A stretch of DNA of 64,000 bases from Mauremys mutica. Taxonomy: Eukaryota > Chordata > Testudines > Geoemydidae. Made by a program: the position numbers and the translations under genes. How positions within the stretch are numbered: position 1 is the stretch's first letter; the number at the start of each line of letters is the position of its first letter. The stretch lies in assembly GCF_020497125.1 (NCBI RefSeq), contig NC_059081.1, positions 13,797,105-13,861,104 on the forward strand, read 5' to 3'. Positions 24,100 to 37,129 of this stretch are shown here, piece after piece. Below the pieces are notes generated by a model. The model searched no databases. It saw only the letters and a program-made list of their open reading frames with translations, and was not told where the DNA came from.

Positions 24100-26240
24100 T
24101 AGTACAATCGAAAATGGGCCTGTAAATTCAAAACAGTTTAATCCGTAAGCGATCACTCTATATTTCGTATATCTATGTGGTTGCTCTGCTTTTAAATATG
24201 GTCATGAAAAAGACTATCCCAATTGCATGAAGAGTATATGTATTATATATAAAAAAATGGAAAATGCTATTTGATAGCCACCATTTCATTTAGTAGAATT
24301 GCAGCACACTTTTAAAGAATTTTCATTAACGTTATTATTGCAAAACACTGGTGCACATTTTTTCTTTTATGATACCCACTTTCCATACTTAATTGTTAGC
24401 AGTTTACAGTGAAATACAATGCATTACTTATTTGAGTATTACAGCAGTGAAAACAAATATAAATACATTTACCCACATGGATTATTCATATAATAATTAA
24501 CAACTCCTAACCCCAGGAGCAGAACTGCTAAAAACAATCTCTCTTCAATGTTATAGATATTCATATTGCAGTACTTTTGTTTCAGCAGATTAAATATTAT
24601 CATAAAAGTAGCTGATGATGCAGTAAATTAAAAATCAGATTGGGGTTGACTTTACAGCAGGTTTTTTTTTTTGTTGAGTTTAATACAATTACCCATTAGT
24701 GGCTAAACATTAGTTGTAAATCAGCAGCAACTGTCACAAAGACTTTTCTCTTAAAACTAATGCTAGGAGAATTTTGGACTAGAACTATGTTAACAGATAT
24801 ACAAAATCTGGAGAAGTCTTAATACTGAAGGAATGCATATCATAAAGACTCATCTAGGCATAGTGTTATCTACTCCACTATATACTCCTGTATATATACA
24901 GTAATGCTACGTATGCGTAATACATCTGTCTTACATACATACATGTATTGTGGAACAAATCCACTTGAGTTCACAGAGATACAGCCGTATCTCAGAGTGC
25001 TCAGAATTAAACTAGATAAAGGAACAAGAAGTTAGGATAGGACTAAGCCTTGTACGCTAGCTTTGTACGCTAGGTAGGAATCTAAATGTGTTTGCACTAC
25101 ATTTCCATACAATCAAGAGTACATGGCAATGTTGCGGAGGCAATACTGTTTGATTATTTTCAGTGCATTTATGATATATGACACCTTGAGTTAGAAATCT
25201 TTGCACAAGAACAGAGAAAGATCTCATGTACATTGTAAATAGGAAATAGCTAATTAAGATCCCTTCATACGGTCCGTAGTCAGCTAATGCATGACAGTGT
25301 ATGTGTGTGTGGGTGGTGGAGTGGAAGTTTTGGGGATTCCACACAGGCAGTGCACACCCCTGGCATGGAGTTCAGCTTCCTGTAGGATACATGCTCACAT
25401 GAGACGGGTGCAGGGAGCAGTATGGAAAGATGGGACCGTGGGATTGCCGCTATAGGGAACTGCTGGTTACTGATCTCCACAGAGCAAGGTTCCAGGAAGA
25501 ATAGGGAGATATTGCAGTTTTAGCGGTGGAAAGGCTCCACAGTCACTCTGCACTCCTGGAGAAGATTCCCTCTTTGGCTCCCTGAGGAGATCAACAGGCA
25601 TTTTCCTGGCACCTGACCCTAGACTTCTTGCTCAGCAAAACTGAGAGTGGAACCTCTCGAAACAAAAATCACATAACTTATCTATGAACTTAACGTGATG
25701 TATTTGAAGTCAGACATTCCAAAGGTAAAAAGAAATGTTCTTGCACTGTAAGCAAACAGCATATCTGCAGGAGACAACACTAAATGTTCCTGACCTTTGA
25801 ATAAAGTATGCAGAAACCTGTAAATAAGACTAAGAACCCAAATACAGTTAAACACCTGCAAGGAGCAGGGGTTTATGTAAGTTACAGAGTATTAGCCTTA
25901 AATCATATTTTCCTGGATTCTCTTGGTTTCACCAGATTGCATGTTCTTTACATTTAATCTAGTTCATAAATTTTATTCTTAAACCTTTTCAGAAAAGCAT
26001 ACTAAACATATGGTATTTGCCTAGTTTCTCTGGTATCTATTGTGCACATTGAGTTTTATATAAGCACATACTTTGGACTTTATAAGCAGTATAATGTTAT
26101 CTACCCCAATTAAATATTAGTGTTATAGGTACTTCAATGTATGTATATTTTACCAGATGAACTTAATGTAAAGCTGCTATGTAATCACTGTAGCATCCTG
26201 TGCAAATATTTATAGGTGTATTAACAAGGCAATCATGAGA
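24100..26240. other. Intergenic AT-rich sequence, nothing recognised
   Basis: About 2.1 kb with no gene and no repeat family that I can name. A short 11-base tandem pair TTGTACGCTAG occurs at about 25051-25074. Open frames are at most 95 codons and have no protein motifs. Confidence 0.4.
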
Positions 26241-26246
26241 GACAAG

Positions 26247-26316
26247 GGCCCAGATCCTCAAAGGGATTTGAAGTGAATCTGAGTTTGGCATCTTGATACC
26301 TTTCATGATCTGGGCC
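26247..26316. mobile_element. Palindromic MITE-like element (GGGCCCAGATCCTCAAAGG type)
   Basis: The left arm GGGCCCAGATCCTCAAAGGG pairs with the right arm ATACCTTTCATGATCTGGGC then C. The 70-base element is a near-complete foldback, related by its ends to the one at 16551-16622. Confidence 0.6.
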
Positions 26317-27089
26317 AATGTTCCTGTATTCCTCATGCACTCCAAATCCCCATTTTCGGTAGGCACAGGATTCCAATTGACACAATAGATGCTAATAGTT
26401 CAACAGGAGCAATCTATGAACTAAGACGCAGTCCCACGATAGAACTAAATAGCTTTAACAGGGTTGGTTCACCTTAGCAAGTTCAAATCACCCTCCTTTC
26501 AAAGGGCTTAAATCAAGTTTTATACAGCAGACCATAACAGTTCATAAATACATAGGAGTTTGGTTCTCTGTTCCTTGTACACTGCAAACCCCCACTTTGT
26601 GTTTTGGCAGGATTGGGCTGCTGATGGCTACCCTAGAGCTATTACAGTCTCCTATGTAGAGCCCAGTCCTGCATCCAGGTTCTCTTAGTGCACCTGCACA
26701 GAAGGGAGTCGCTTCCATGGCTTCATTCCCCAAGCTGCATTCTCTTTCTGTGCCCTCCCCACTCTGCATTTAGGAAATCCCCTGAAAGGGTGACCCAGGG
26801 GCAGAAGCTGGTTGTAGAAGCCTTGGTAGTGCAGCTCCATTGATGTTACGCCACCATGGCAGGTAGGAGCATTGTGGAGATGGAATCAGTGCAGGGGTAC
26901 AGAGCTTATACATGGACAGCCCTGTCTTTCTGTTGGCTCTGGAGAATCTGCAGGGTTTGGGGCCAGCCCTGCTGCCTGCTCCATACAGGGTTAACCGGGG
27001 AGGAAATTAAACGAGACCTCAGCCCATAGGTGTTCTCCCTGGGAAGGGTCCATCAGACGTGATGTATTTGAAGTACAGAACCTGTACTG

Positions 27090-27250
27090 TTGCTTATTCA
27101 ACGAGTACCCAAAAGGTACTAGGTAACCTACAGACAAATAAAGAAAAGACAAGACCTGGACCCAAAGAGCTTACAACTTAGGCAGAGACCTGACAAGGTG
27201 AGGGAAGACAGACCAGAGGGAGAAGGTGAGTGGGGGATGGGAGGTGAAGG
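27090..27250. repeat. Old LINE-type repeat, second copy of the 16.4-kb family
   Basis: The phrase GACCTGGACCCAAAGAGCTT then ACAACTTAGGCAGAGA matches the left half of the repeat at 16405-16550, followed by a G-rich GAGGGAAGACAGACC tract. It is fragmentary and noncoding. Confidence 0.4.
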
Positions 27251-28139
27251 TTACTGACACAACGCTGTGAGTCAACTTAGCAGCCCTGCACACGCACACA
27301 GCTTATCTTTGCCTTGGTGTTGGTTCGGTGTTAATCACTCTGTGCATATCTTGGTGGTTCACTAATAACTCTAAACGCAACCGTAACATACTTGCATTAT
27401 GTAAACAATTTTCTCCCTTGTCTCATTAGTCTGTTACCCAGACTTTGCCCTCTCTTTCTACAGATAGAGAATGTAGTTCCCCAACCACCGCACATCTGCT
27501 GTCATTCCTCAGCCATTATGTGGAACACACCGCTTTTCATCATTTCAAAAAATATATTTGAAAGCGCTGTCTTCTCTTCCTCAGCTCCTCTTCCTCATAT
27601 CTCCCCCACTCAGACTCTCTAAGGGCTGCAGCCCCTCATTCAGAGTCCTCCATATGTCTCACTTCACGCAGTCGGATTCTTTCCCCAGTAGAAATGAGCA
27701 CGGCACTAAAGGAGGGGTTGGGCCATTAGGGCAGAGTCCAAGGTCTTGGGATAAAGACCAGCCTGACTCTCTCTTCTCTTCCATTGCTCCTGCCCCAGCA
27801 GCTGCCAGAGTCTGTCTCTGACTTCCCTGTGGGTGTCTGACAACTTTAATGGGACTGCTCTTGTGAGTAAGGATTGAAGGGTTTACAGAAGGGTAATTTT
27901 GACCTGGTAGAGCAAAACAACTCCAACTTTCATGTAAACCCTTCTTAATTCTGCAATTACTGACCTGGTCACCCCAAACACGTGCTGATAAAAACCTTTA
28001 TTTCACACCACTCAGCTATGTGTCCTCCACGTGCCACATGCTTATGGAAAAACATATTTTAGCAATGGGTTAGAGAGTTTCAAAAATATTTTACTGTGAC
28101 TATTTCTAAGTACATCTGACTTGAAAGCCAGGTGACTAT

Positions 28140-28423
28140 GGGTATTGGCCATACTGCAATTAGACCCTGGTGGCTGGCCTAGGCCAGCTAACTCGGGCTG
28201 GGGGGCTCAGGCTAACGGTCTGTTTCACTGTGGTGTAGATGTCAGGATGAGACTGCAGCCTGAGCTCTGAGACCCTGTCACATCCCTGGGTCTTTGAGCC
28301 TGGGCTCCACCCGAGCCCAAATGTCTACACCGTAATGAAAAGCTTCTTAGCCTGAGCCCCACAAGCCTGAGTCAGCTGGCAGAGGCCAAACACCGGTTTT
28401 TAATTGCACTGTAGACATTCCTT
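28140..28423. mobile_element. Foldback TIR element with four GTAGAC-type motif copies
   Basis: The left end GGTATTGGCCATACTGCAAT then TAGACCC and right end TTTTTAATTGCACTGTAGAC then ATTCC are inverted repeats that extend inward (GGCTGGCCTAGGCCAGCTAA on the left; AGTCAGCTGGCAGAGGCC on the right). Two more inverted copies sit inside, GTGTAGATGTCAGG near 28234 and CAAATGTCTACACCG near 28319. Outer and inner pairs alternate in direction, so each half is itself a hairpin. No transposase frame is present, so it is non-autonomous. It shares this architecture with 53972-54272. Confidence 0.65.
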
Positions 28424-28550
28424 ATGAGTCCAACTGTGCAAGGCATTGAGGGAGCTCTATGAACCTGAAAATTATTTAAAATAGCTTTTCTGTATTAAAA
28501 ATGCCATGAACTTAAAGCCCACAATCTTGAGATGTGCCACAGCTAGAAAC

Positions 28551-28628
28551 AAGTTTCAGAGTAGCAGCCGTGTTAGTCTGTATCTGCAAAAAGAACAGGA
28601 GTACTTGTGGCATCTTAGAGACTAACAA
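28551..28628 (-). mobile_element. Penelope-like element 3' fragment
   Basis: Contains AGTAGCAGCCGTGTTAGTCT, AAAAGAACAGGAGTACTTG and CATCTTAGAGACTAACAA, the reverse complement of a turtle repeat whose full copies carry a hammerhead ribozyme just beyond this point. Here it ends at ACTAACAA, so the ribozyme portion is missing. Assignment to Penelope-like elements rests on the known association of that ribozyme with this class. Confidence 0.6.
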
Positions 28629-28639
28629 GTCTCACTTCT

Positions 28640-31600
28640 CAGTGGTATAAAGCTTCCATTTTCAAGCCCTGCCAAACAGTGTCAGACTTCAAATGTGTGA
28701 CATTTTCATGTTACTGCCCCAGGACTGAGTCTTCTCCCATCCTGGGCTTCAGACCAGATTTGGAGTATGGGAGTGGAAATTCCATCTTTGTGAGAGATGG
28801 AGGAAATATTTTGCTGGCTGATTGATTAAAAAATGTGGTGGCTGGTTGAAGTTGCTCAGGGGTTTGAGATGGTAGCACAAAGCCTGGGGAGATGGACTAC
28901 GGAGCAGAGTGCAGGTGAGGTGGTCAATGGTGCACAAGAAACTTACTTATTACATAGCTCCACCGTTTATTCCAGGACTGAATAATTTAATAAATGGAGA
29001 TCACCTCCACACACATGCACACAATATGTGTATGTATTTCTATGCATAGGTCTGTGTATGGATTTATGCTGTGTGTATGCATATGTAATTACATATACAC
29101 ACCCTTTGGTCAGGGCACTTTATTTCCCCTACATTAGATAGAATTTGATCCTATACATAGAAGCCTTGTATGCCAGGTTTAAGACTAGATGTAATTTTGT
29201 TCAGTGGCGTTATTAAGCCCTTGCAATATAGGTTTACAGTAGAAACACTATCAGCCTCTTAATTTAAAGAGCAATCTGGCTAAAGCAATGTGAAAGGAAC
29301 TGCTGTATTAGTACTTGCCTTTATTAGCTATGCCATTCAAAACAGCAGGTTGCGTAATCATACTGGATTGAATTTTTTTTAAAAAACCTCTAAAGCAGAT
29401 GATAACTTTTGTTTTCAGAGATGTACGTTACAGGAACTGTGTTCTCCAGATTGAGCTGAGATTCTCATCTGCTTTTGCTAATATTTATTTTATGACACAT
29501 TATAACTACTGTGTGTTGCTGTTGCCAGGAACCCATGGGAAATAAAACTGGAAACTGTGTTGTGGTAGAAGCCAACAGGCCACAACTTTATTAAACATGA
29601 AACCCAATGTAAAAGGCACATGCCACTACTTCCAGCAGCTATCTGTCAGGCCATCAGGGCCAGAGGCACTATGAAATGCCTCTAAACTCAAAAGCAGAGG
29701 CCACTCACTCGTTGTTGTCTCCCCTTTCTCTTTGGAAGAATCAGGACTGCTGTTCCCTAGGGTCATGGCTTGCACCTGTTCTGGTCTAGTGAAAACAGCT
29801 AAAATGTCAATGCTCCAATATTAACTACTCACAATGAACTGCCTGGAATCAGCTAGAGAACAAGAATTATCCACAGATATTGGTCCAAGAAGAAAGCTGA
29901 TTAATGAAAAAGAAAAATCAAGACAAATAATGTTCTCTTAAAAATATTGTGACAAAATTAATCAACTAAATGGCTCTACTCCCAATCCTGTACTTCCATT
30001 TTGGAATCATAAGGCCTTCAGCTCCCTCACTGCCTGGCAATAGCGCTGAGCACAAATTCTTTATGCAACACACCAGTAGAAATTGTCCTTCATAGCCCCA
30101 AAACATCTCTTTTGTTTATATTAAAATGAAAATAGAATTAGAATGGCCTTGTAGAATCCAAGCTTGTTACTCTTGTTAGCATTACCTTTTCCTTTTGTAA
30201 GAGAAACCACAGCCCAATATGGCTCTTTCACATCTATTAACCACTAACCTATCTAGGACCATCTCCATAGCCTGCTTTGGGTCAAGAACGATTAGGTCCT
30301 CCACCAATATTTCCAAGGAGTGAGCAATCCACCAGTCCATGGATACAATTTAAACCCATTAGCCCCGCCTTCTTCTTCTCCAAAATGGACATGGTCGCTT
30401 AACCAGCAAAACACACAAAAGGTCTTGTCCTACTGCATAAAGTACAAGAGGAGAGAAGAGTGGGGCTGCACAAGGCCTTGTGGACCCCCATGCCCCTCAG
30501 TGCTGGGTCCAATGAGCCTCCAGTTGCAATGAGAGTTGGCAAAGTAAAAATAATAGGCCAGATTAATTCCTGGGGCAACTCCAGTGAAGCCAATGGAGTT
30601 TTATGCACTAATGATGACTTTGGCTTCATGTGTTTTGATAACAAACCTATATTGGTTAATAGTGTCTACGTGTCCAGTAGATATGCAAATCATATGGAAT
30701 TCAAACATATTAAAATGGATGAAAATACATCTCTATACATCTCATTTAGCACTCTCTAGAAGTAAGTGATTATTTATAGCTGCCAAATAATCTTTCTCAT
30801 AATAAAAGTGTCAAGAGCAGTGGTTTCCATCTGGAATCCTAAAACCACACTTAGTTTTATGTTGTGACCTGCTTGGATCTCACAATTCTTTGTGGCCGGA
30901 ACAAGACACCGGGAATAGTTTCTGAGGCTGAGGCTTTGAGGGTTCGGATGGTGCTGTTGTTGGGGGCTAATGGGAGGAGTGGGTAAGGGGGGTGCTTGTG
31001 AGTACTAGGTATGGTCTTGGTGGGTGTTGCCAGGGCTGGGGACAGGGGCAGTAGAGTGTTCGGGGTGGGGTGGGGGATCGGGGCGTTGAGTGTGCAGCTG
31101 GTAGAAGGAATGGGAGCGTGGGCTGGAAGGGGGTTACTGATGTTGGTTGCTGGATTGGGTGCTTTCCAACTCCCTGCTCACACAGTGCTCAGCTCTGGAG
31201 GAACAGTATTTCAAGAGACTGCAAAGCTGCCTTTTTTCTACCTCGTGGACATTTCCTTGTGACCCACATGTGGGACGTGGCCACCAGTGATGAAGTCTTG
31301 ATATTGAATATGCTGGGGCACAAAACTCCGTCCACAGTAGAATACATTTCCAGAGACAGGATGACTAATCTGCACCACGCCCAGATTTTTTAGTCTTTAT
31401 TAATTAATACTCTTTTTAAATATTTTAATACCTACATATTTTACCCAGAGGAATGAGACAGTAGTAATATGGAAGGTGGGATAGTGCTAATATCATTTTG
31501 CTAGGTGATTATATAAGATGAAACATTTGTTCCACTGGTTTAATTGTGGGGAAAGCATGTATAATTTTAAACATAATGTAAAATCATCTCCAAAGCGAGG

Positions 31601-34600
31601 AAATGTGAGATTCATGGTAAAATCATTTTTGAAAGTTTTTGATTATCTAAGGCATCAAATCCTAGAAGTTAGCACACAGACCAAACACATGGGCTCAGGA
31701 ATATGTGTGCTAATGGTGTAGCGTCCTCAGTTCTATAGCACCTGCTATCCCAGGATTTCAAAGGACATTACAAACATGTAGTGAAGTAAGCCCTGAAAGG
31801 CTAATGGAAGTCACTGGGTTTCAGATGAATACTTACTTGCTGGCAGACTGCTCTGTTTATGTTCTGACGAATCTCTGTGAACATCTGTTGTTTCCAGTCA
31901 TTGATAGTGTGGCTCTGAAATGTCCTCTTTCCCAAGCTTGTCCTCACAGGTCTTTTTTGGGGGATGGGGGTGGGGATAGCCGTCAGGAAGGCAAATAGGT
32001 ACATCTGTATAAGTGGCCTATTCTATAATTATTGGATTTAACCCCACATATTCAAAAGCAGTTGCCTACGGTTAAGCATCAAAAACCTGGCTCAGAACTA
32101 TTTCATTTATTTACGTTGTAATTGTTTCAGCATTTGTATACTGACATCCTAGAAAATGCTCTACAAATATATTTGTACTGCGCTGAATCTTAACACTTTT
32201 TTTAATTCATGGGGCATTATATAATCAGCAAGGCTGCTTAACATTATTTCTTCCCTGTCTATACACAAGTGATTATTTTAGCTGCTTCACTTCTACTTGA
32301 CTGCTGATCCATATATTTCTGTCACTTCCCAACATTTTCACTAGCATAATCCCCAGTTCGCACCACGTCAAATTAAGTTTGTCTCAGCTAGTACATCCAT
32401 GACTCTCCTGGTCATGGGAAAAGTGGAAGAATGGTGTAGGCTCCAGACACTACTTTTCAAGAAGAACCCCGATGCCACACCAATCTAATGTTGCAGATAT
32501 TTTAAATCCAGACTTTCTTGTCCACTCTAGTTTTTCAAGGCACACATTCAGATTAATTATTTACTTAAAGTTAATGTAGTGTTTGTCAAAAAGTCTGACT
32601 GATAGCACTGGAGTGGAGGCTTCTTCACACTGTCCCACTAATTTTTTGTAAACCAGGTCTGAAGGGGATCACCTCTCAAAAAAACAAAGTACACCAGTCT
32701 CCATGCCCATGCAGACTCTCTGTAGGATTTGGAAGGCCCCTGCTGTTGGCTCTGGACAACACATAAACTTACTCATGACTATTTTCTGTGTGTCTCTTTA
32801 TTCCTCCCCATAAATATACTAATAAAAAACAAAAAGAAAGCTAATACAATGTATCTGAGACAGATAGCTGTGACTGGATGCATGAATTTTGATTATGTGA
32901 GCTAATAAGATCTTAGCATAGCTAGATATGTATGATCTGAATAAATCATATTATTGGTGTGTAAGCTTTTGGCCCAGAGCATCCAGGAACTTGCCCAAAT
33001 GTGCCTTAGATATCCTTATTGAGATTTGTTCATTATATATGTGATGCTGCAAGTTGTGACTTAAAGAAACAATGGCCTAAGACCGGTTGGATGCGTAGGA
33101 GGGGGAACAAGAAGCATGTCGTCCGAACTGATTTTACCTCTCTAATCTGCTTTCAGGGACATGACTTAAGCTATATGCTGATCTAGATATAGTGCTTGTC
33201 AGTCAAGAGTAAGACCATAAGACACAAACAGATATTCTAGAACTTTACCTATACTTCATTGTGACTGTATGATTGAACTCGGAACTGACAGACAGAAGGC
33301 GAGAGACTTTAGTATAAGAAAGAGACTTTGTTCTGCCATGTAAGATTACCAAATATCTTAAACAATAGAAGGGCAGGGCCCTCCAAGTAACTTTTTCCAT
33401 AATACTTGATTGAGTGACTTTTTTTTTTTACCAATTTTATTATTTTTGCTTCTACTCTTGTAATTTGCCAATAAGAATTTCAGCTCCAAATTTAAAGTTT
33501 AGGTCCCTAAAGTTACACACCTAAATCTACAGGTAAGCACTAAAATAAAAAGTGGCTTGTATTTTTTGAGGTGCTGAGCACCCACAACTCTCTTCAAACC
33601 TCTGGGTTCCAACACATCTGAAAATCCGACAGCTTTTATTAAGCTACTTCTAAGCATGGAATTAGGTGCATAACTTTAGGCACCTAATTTTGAAGACCGG
33701 TGCCTACATCTCTAATATTTTATTGGTATGCTGTATTTCAAGTGAGCTCACCCTTCACATCTCCAACTGTAATATTAACCAGGACAAACTGGGGAGTGCT
33801 CAAACAGCAGCTTCAGAATGGGCCCCCTTGTTTTACGTTTAAGAGAGGCTGAGGTGTATGTGTAACAGCGATGTAATGCTACATGTCCACTGAAGATTTC
33901 AGGCAGGGCCACAAGCTGACCAACACATTTTCAAAATTTTAGGATGTTCACAATTTTTTCATGAAAAATTTCAAAATAAAAAAAAAGTCTTTTTTTTGGA
34001 TCATTTTCCAACCAGCTTCAGTGATTAGTGAACAGACAAAGGATTGAGGGATGTAGGAGAGAGATCTGACAGCAAGAAAGCCAGAAAGAAACCCATGAAT
34101 GGAATGCTTTTTCAGAAGAAAACTATAGAGTAGACCTGTCTGCATGCATAATCTACCAGACCAGGAGCAAAACTTCATGTCAAACAATAGCTTCTGCTCC
34201 AAATCTTAACAGAATTCCTAATCTGGAGCAGGTGATAAAAAACCTGGGATCAGAACTGCTGTCCAAAGGGACTGAATCATATGAGGATGCAAGTGCCTGT
34301 CTCCCTACATCTGCCCTGCCATGCTGCCATACATACCACGATGAATCATGAACAGGAAAGGGCTCATGGTATGCACAGAGAGAGAAATTCAGCAGATGCC
34401 CCTGTTGGTACATGCATGGACATAAACACAGGAGAAGCCCTTGCTTTTTACCCCTAAGAGGTAGGTTTTTTGACAGATTCCCATGTATTCTTCCAGTCCT
34501 TTCCCATAAAAGATCAGTCCAGGTCAGCATGACCTTTATCTGTAAAAAGGGGATCATACACAGGAGGAGAAAATTTGCCCCTGTATGTGTTGAGTATTGA

Positions 34601-34990
34601 CTTGATTTTCATTGGCTTCACAAACCTTGTATCTCTTCACATCAACTGGAGTAGGCTGAACTATTTACTCTTTAAAAACAAAAACAGATTTAGCCCTCTT
34701 TTCTGTTTGGACAAACAACAAATAATAAAGTACTACTGAGAAGACAGCTGAAAACCTTCTTTCTAATGTGGTGAAAAGTTTTTGAACAGGATATTACGTG
34801 ATTCAGCCAACTGTACTGTAGTGGAGCCTTACCCTCCAAGTGTGCGATATGATGCAGCTGAAAATATTAGAAACTAATTGCTCTAGACACAAAAATGAAT
34901 GAGAAAAAAAATCATACACCTCCCAAGAATATATGATACAGGAACATATATATGATGCAGGAAACATACCAGCATCCTCCAGGACTTGAA
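28640..34990. other. Intergenic block without recognised genes
   Basis: About 6.3 kb. It holds a G-rich stretch (30930-31140), a possible degraded palindrome cluster at 33485-33722 with AGGTGCTGAGCACCC and TTAGGCACCTAA, and otherwise AT-rich sequence. Short open frames on both strands show no family motifs. I could not assign 32820-33400, which reads like a moderately structured repeat. Confidence 0.4.
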
Positions 34991-35108
34991 ACATATTAAC
35001 CAAGGATCCTTCCTGAAAGATTCCTAGGATATTGAATTTTGTTCCATGTGTAGAGTGTGACCAAAGATATGGCATATGCAGTTCAAATTTTAAAAGGCCA
35101 CTGGGAGT

Positions 35109-35215
35109 TAGGGTGACCAGACAGCAAGTGTGAAAAATCACGACACGGGGTGGGGGGGGGTAATAGGAGCCTATATAAGAAAAAGCCCCAAATATCGGGA
35201 CATCTGGTCACCCTA
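35109..35215. mobile_element. Short TIR element with TA target duplication (mariner-like MITE)
   Basis: Between two TA dinucleotides (35109-35110 and 35214-35215) the element starts GGGTGACCAGA and ends TCTGGTCACCC, a perfect 11-base inverted repeat. The interior (TGTGAAAAATC, a GGGGTGGGGGGGG run, then CCTATATAAGAAAAAGCCCC) is typical of a high-copy turtle element. TA duplication suggests Tc1/mariner mobilisation. The element is about 103 bases and noncoding. Confidence 0.8.
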
Positions 35216-35341
35216 CTTGGAGTATATTTGTAAATGGAAGTTTTGCCCCTGAGAGCTCATCATATTTCACTATTCATGAGACCATGGGAGCCACCAAAGC
35301 AAAGCAGTGAACAAACTACAGCCCGTTAGATCATGTTCCTA

Positions 35342-35545
35342 GGGGGGGAAGAATAGCTCAGTGGTTTGAGCATTGGCCTGCTAAACCCAGGGTTGTGAGT
35401 TCAATCCTTGAGGAGGCTGCTTAGGGATCTGGAGCAAAAACTGGTCCTGTTAGTGAAGGCAGGGGGCTGGACTGGATGATCTTTTGAGGTCCCTTCCAGG
35501 TCTAGGAGATTGGTATATCTCCCATTATTACCTTTTTTTTTTTAT
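35342..35545 (+). mobile_element. tRNA-derived SINE of cryptodiran turtles
   Basis: The 5' part is tRNA-like: A box TAGCTCAGTGG at 35354-35364 and B box AGTTCAATCC at 35398-35407, followed by a tRNA-unrelated body with CAAAAACTGGTCCTGTTAGT, GGGGGCTGGACTGGATGATC, CCCTTCCAGGTCTAGGAG and the ending TTGGTATATCTCCCATTATT. This order and wording match the polymerase III SINE known from hidden-necked turtles. It is nearly full length, in the + orientation, and ends in a T/A-rich tail. It is not a functional tRNA gene because the acceptor and anticodon stems do not close. Confidence 0.9.
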
Positions 35546-36762
35546 TACCTTTCCTCAAATGGAAGTCAGAGAGCTTGAAATGTGCTCCATGATCTAGGGG
35601 ATTTAGAGAATTGTCAGGATGGTAGTGGGGTTGTCAACCAGATGTTGGTAAAGACAAAACGTATTTACTTTAACAAGGCCTCAGTCTTCTTGTGAGAGAT
35701 CAGACCATTATTCAGATGGAATTCACCATAAGCAGCAGCTTATGTTGCAGGCACATACTGGGGATTCCAATATCTAAAACCCAAGTTAGAGGCACCATAA
35801 GAATCTAATGGCTAACAGACAATGAGAAAAGGCTCAGATTTATCTAACAGCATCATAGCCAGATACTGAGTTATTATTTCCTAGCATCTGGGATAGGGCA
35901 GGGTGCATCAATCCAGGTCTGTACAGAAGATTAGAAAGTTGTCTGTCAAAAGCGATATGACATCTTGTCTGACAACCAGACCTGGTATGTCTGGAGAACT
36001 CAGTTGAGCTAGGATTCCCACCATCATGACAAAAATGAGACGAGAAAGAGAGAAGTCCTCTTATGTGTCCGTAAAAATCAGAACTGCCGATGCAGGCGCT
36101 TACCTGGGGCTTGCCCTAGAAACAATGCACCCAGCTGAGTAATTTATTCTCAGTGTAAAATCTCTGAAGGGTTAAGAATAGAAAAGCTGTTCAATATGGT
36201 CAAACATCTTTTCAGCTTCAAGGAGTAAGAGGGATATTTACAACCGATTTTGAAGCTAACACTGGAGAGAACCTCATATAACACTAGAAGAAAGGTTCAT
36301 AAAGAAGATACAGGTTTTAGTTTTGTGTAAGTCTGAATTTAATATTGGAGAAGACACCAAGAAGCCACTCCTGGGTGCATACAAAACGTGGTGGAGTTTG
36401 GTCTCAATTTAGTTTAGCCTCTTCTCCCCCAAACTTGGATGATTGTTTAAACCTCTTGGGTCTACAGAACCGGGCTGAAAATTTCATGGGAACAGACGTT
36501 CTTGTGGGATTCCTGTTTCAGGTTGTGCTGCTCATGACAAGCCCTTGATGTTGTGAACGGCTCTTCCCCTTCCAGTGCTGGCAGGAGAATGGAAGGGCAG
36601 GGGGGTAAAAAGTAATGACAAAAAGGTAATCAGTCTTTCAAGACTGCAGCGTGTTCCAATTCTCTCCAAATTGGTTCACCATCCCTTTCAGAAACATTAA
36701 GGAGAGACAGACCAGCAGAATACCTTAAAATTATGCCATTAAAATATCATTAATTCATAAAA

Positions 36763-36833
36763 GGGGTTGACCAAAGCCCATTGACATCAACGGGCATTTT
36801 TCCATTGACTTCGACTGGTGTTGGGTCAGGCCT
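36763..36833. mobile_element. Palindromic MITE-like element
   Basis: The left arm GGTTGACCAAAGCCCATTGA and right arm CGACTGGTGTTGGGTCAGG are imperfect inverted repeats around CATTTTTCCATTGACTTC. It is the same kind of foldback as at 23919-23991. Confidence 0.5.
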
Positions 36834-37129
36834 AGAAATGGAAAATTATGAACAAGTAACTAAATAGGTTGATAAGGAAAAATATGGAGAAAATGTCTCA
36901 AACTTTAAGTGTACAGTACTATACCAAGGACATCGCTTGGCAGCACTACATTGAAAGGGCACTACAATACCTGCTAGCCTGGTATGGGGGATGAGGTATT
37001 TAATTATACAATAGACAGGCTTGGATATCAAAGGCTGTGGCTAATTGTGAATAGAAGCAGTTGAGACAGACAGACATGACTAGTAGTAGTGCTAGAGCGT
37101 TAGCACACATTTTTATTATTTAGCCTTGT

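Noticed and set aside
30815..31290. Possible hAT-type element starting GAGCAGTGGTTTCC
   Set aside because: No matching inverted end or 8-base target duplication could be found on the right side.
35350..35420. Possible tRNA gene
   Set aside because: A and B boxes are present, but the sequence continues into the SINE body and the cloverleaf stems do not close.
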